Source of the DNA: a virus
DNA length: 22,780 nt
Virus record (IMG/VR): IMGVR_UViG_3300006810_000428
Coordinates: 1-22,780 of that record
Reading direction: 5' to 3' (one strand)
Below the pieces are notes generated by a model. It saw only the letters and a list, made by a program, of their open reading frames with translations, ran no database searches and was not told where the DNA came from. Positions 21,085-22,780 of the stretch are shown piece after piece; within the stretch, counting starts at the first letter, position 1, and the number at the start of each line of letters is the position of its first letter. The position numbers were made by a program, and so were the translations under genes.

Positions 21085-22780
21085 TGGACGAAAAATTATT
21101 ACAATCACTAAGAGACTTCGTAGCCACATCAAATAGTGGTAAGTATGCTACTGAAGAAGAATTGATGTCTAAGTTCCCTGAATTACAAGGGTATGACGTA
21201 CAAGTTTTAAGAGACTTCGTAGCTACATCGAATAGTGGTAAGTATGCTACTGAGGATGAACTGATAAGTAAGTTCCCTGAGTTTGGTAAAAAAAAAGGAC
21301 AAATCAATTGGCAAGAAGCAAAAGAGTATCAAGTACCTATTCAGGCAAGCGCAGAGGACCAAAGAAAAGATGGCGAATTGGTTTCGTCATTGGAAGAGTC
21401 TTCATCGGTATCTCAAACGCCTGATAAACGAGGTTTAGAAGAAGCATTATCTACTCCGTTAGTAACTCCTTTGGTAGAGATACCAAAAGAAACTGATTTT
21501 AATAAGGCATTATCTCAAATAAATGCTGACTTAATAAACGACACTGAGGAGCCTGCAAAGCGAAAATTAGACTATTTATTTAGTCCTTTAGGTTTCAAGT
21601 TTGAGGAGTCAAGTATATTTGGTGATGCCATCACTGTTACGGCTCCTAACGGCAAAAAGAAAGAGTTTAATTTCGATCCATACTTTGGCGCAGAAGGAGA
21701 AGCTGAAAGCTTACGCTCGTTCATATCTGAAAATGCTAAAGATAAAAATGCATCTGTATCCATAGAAGAGAGATACAGAAAAGAAGGTGGTATTTTAGCC
21801 AATAAAAAACAAGCTGAAGAAGGCATAACTCAAATAGCTAAAAAAGAAGATGAACTAAATAAAAAGTTCTTATCATACGCTCAAGAAAAGTATTGGTTTG
21901 ACAAGGAAGTAGAAAAGCTAAGAGCTGTACCTACATCTCAAAGAGATGAAGCATTCCAAAAGAATGTAATGGAGTTGCAGAAACAAGAGGAAAGACTTGT
22001 TAAAGAATCTGAATTGCTACAGAACGAAGCGGCTAACTTTGAGGAGAGAAAGAAAGAGCTCAATAGAGCTGTTGGCAGATATGCTGAGTACAAAGAAAAA
22101 GACGGTAGTGCGGCTGGTGTACTATACAACTCTTGGTGGAGTGGTGTAGGAAGAAAAGTATCAGGTGCTGTATCTCTTGCTTTAGATGCTGTAATTGAAT
22201 TTAGCGATGTAAGTAAAAATGTAGACTACAAGGAGAGGGTTATTAAAAAAGCCAAAGAAATGGGACTCTATGATGATATAGAAATCCTAGTTAGAGATGA
22301 CCTCGAATTCAATCAAGAACAATTAAGAGCAGCATTAGGTAATAAGTTAGATAAACTAAATGCCGCAATAAAGGACGATATAAAGAAACAGACAAAGTAT
22401 GATTGGGGAACTATAGATTTAGCTAGAAGAACACCAAAGGAAATACTAGGAGTTGATGTATCTGAAGAGTACGAGAGAAAATTCAAAGAAGGATTTTTTG
22501 GTGGTGCTGTTGCCGGATTGATAGAATCTATGCCAACAATGCTTGGTGGTCCAGGAGGATCTGGGGTAAGGGTTGCTCAAATGTTTCTTTTAACATCTGA
22601 TTTTGTAGATGAAGAGATGGCCAATAATCCTGCATTTAAAGATGTATCAGAAAATGAAAAATTACTTATAAAATCTTCTATAGGGGCTGTAGGTGCTGTT
22701 TTGGAGGAGTTTGGTCTTAGAAGTGTTATGAAGAATTCTGGTCTAATGAACAGGATAATCATGAAAGCATTAGGGAAGGC
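21084..22780 (+). CDS. N-terminal part of a very large internal virion protein (runs off the window)
   Basis: The frame opens at the ATG overlapping the previous stop (TAATG) and stays open to the window end, over 565 residues. Residues 9-67 contain two copies of a 33-residue unit beginning LRDFVATSNSGKYAT and including SKFPE. Residues about 70-235 are charged and low in structure with one beta patch (FEESSIFGDAITVTAPNGKK). Residues about 238-340 are a long coiled coil (KKQAEEGITQIAKKEDELNK and onward). Gly-rich amphipathic stretches follow: LYNSWWSGVGRKVSGAVSLA (about 346-365), EGFFGGAVAGLIESMPTMLG (about 468-487) and SSIGAVGAVLEEFG. Large podovirus ejection proteins such as T7 gp16 combine coiled coil and membrane-active segments, so an ejected cargo protein is likely. 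A catalytic domain, if any, would be beyond the window. Confidence 0.55.
   Translation, partial: MDEKLLQSLRDFVATSNSGKYATEEELMSKFPELQGYDVQVLRDFVATSNSGKYATEDELISKFPEFGKKKGQINWQEAKEYQVPIQASAEDQRKDGELVSSLEESSSVSQTPDKRGLEEALSTPLVTPLVEIPKETDFNKALSQINADLINDTEEPAKRKLDYLFSPLGFKFEESSIFGDAITVTAPNGKKKEFNFDPYFGAEGEAESLRSFISENAKDKNASVSIEERYRKEGGILANKKQAEEGITQIAKKEDELNKKFLSYAQEKYWFDKEVEKLRAVPTSQRDEAFQKNVMELQKQEERLVKESELLQNEAANFEERKKELNRAVGRYAEYKEKDGSAAGVLYNSWWSGVGRKVSGAVSLALDAVIEFSDVSKNVDYKERVIKKAKEMGLYDDIEILVRDDLEFNQEQLRAALGNKLDKLNAAIKDDIKKQTKYDWGTIDLARRTPKEILGVDVSEEYERKFKEGFFGGAVAGLIESMPTMLGGPGGSGVRVAQMFLLTSDFVDEEMANNPAFKDVSENEKLLIKSSIGAVGAVLEEFGLRSVMKNSGLMNRIIMKALGK
21108..21284 (+). repeat. Two tandem copies of a 99-base (33-residue) unit
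   Basis: Copy 1 starts at 21108, copy 2 at 21207 (period 99). The first 26 residues match at 23 positions, including the identical run LRDFVATSNSGKYAT. Most base differences are silent third-position changes, which suggests the protein sequence is being conserved after duplication. Confidence 0.9.

Noticed and set aside
1-22780. CRISPR arrays, tRNA genes, insertion sequences, integrase or attachment sites, lysis or defence genes
   Set aside because: No spaced repeats, cloverleaf-like intergenic segments, transposase motifs or such enzymes were seen; gaps are too short to hold them.

Overview
The window is one co-directional, tightly packed block of phage late genes. Every real gene is on the + strand, most gaps are under 50 bases, and no gap exceeds about 95. 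It reads as the packaging, capsid, tail and internal-protein module of a tailed phage with a short-tail, crAss-like (Crassvirales or neighbouring Bacteroidota podovirus) layout. The order is: small packaging-type ORF, large terminase, portal, acidic scaffold-like protein, major capsid protein, conserved unknown protein, two head-tail ring proteins, a very large muzzle-type tail protein, a tail-hub-like protein, a GNAT protein, then three internal (ejected) virion proteins, the last cut by the window end. Family names rest on recognised sequence patterns; no database search was run.

A Bacteroidota host is suggested by AT-rich DNA, by the near absence of Shine-Dalgarno sites before starts, by A-rich leaders, and by TAnnTTTG promoter boxes in three of the few real intergenic gaps (6060-6067, 9584-9591, 18019-18026).

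Region by region: 1-1115 holds the tail of an unknown gene, a two-domain GroES-like protein and a 2-oxoglutarate/Fe(II) oxygenase, chained by TAATG stop-start overlaps. 1108-6048 holds the DNA-packaging genes. 6049-8763 holds the scaffold and capsid genes, with a promoter in front, an unusual three-copy CTAAAAAA leader at the capsid start and a strong terminator behind. 8775-9580 is a single-gene cistron between two related terminators. 9584-18011 holds the head-tail connector, muzzle and hub genes behind a new promoter. 18019 to the end holds a GNAT gene with its own promoter box and the internal virion proteins.

Inferred workflow: the terminase fills a prohead built by scaffold and capsid protein on the portal; the ring proteins, muzzle and hub close the neck; the helical internal proteins are packed for ejection. 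The GroES-like protein may help fold capsid proteins. No lysis, replication, integration or defence genes, tRNAs or CRISPR arrays are visible. I found no clearly new system. The most unusual points are the terminase Walker A without its lysine, the GroES-like duplication beside an oxygenase, the paired terminator cassettes, a possibly shared beta module in several virion proteins, and duplicated Cys-bounded modules in the muzzle protein.
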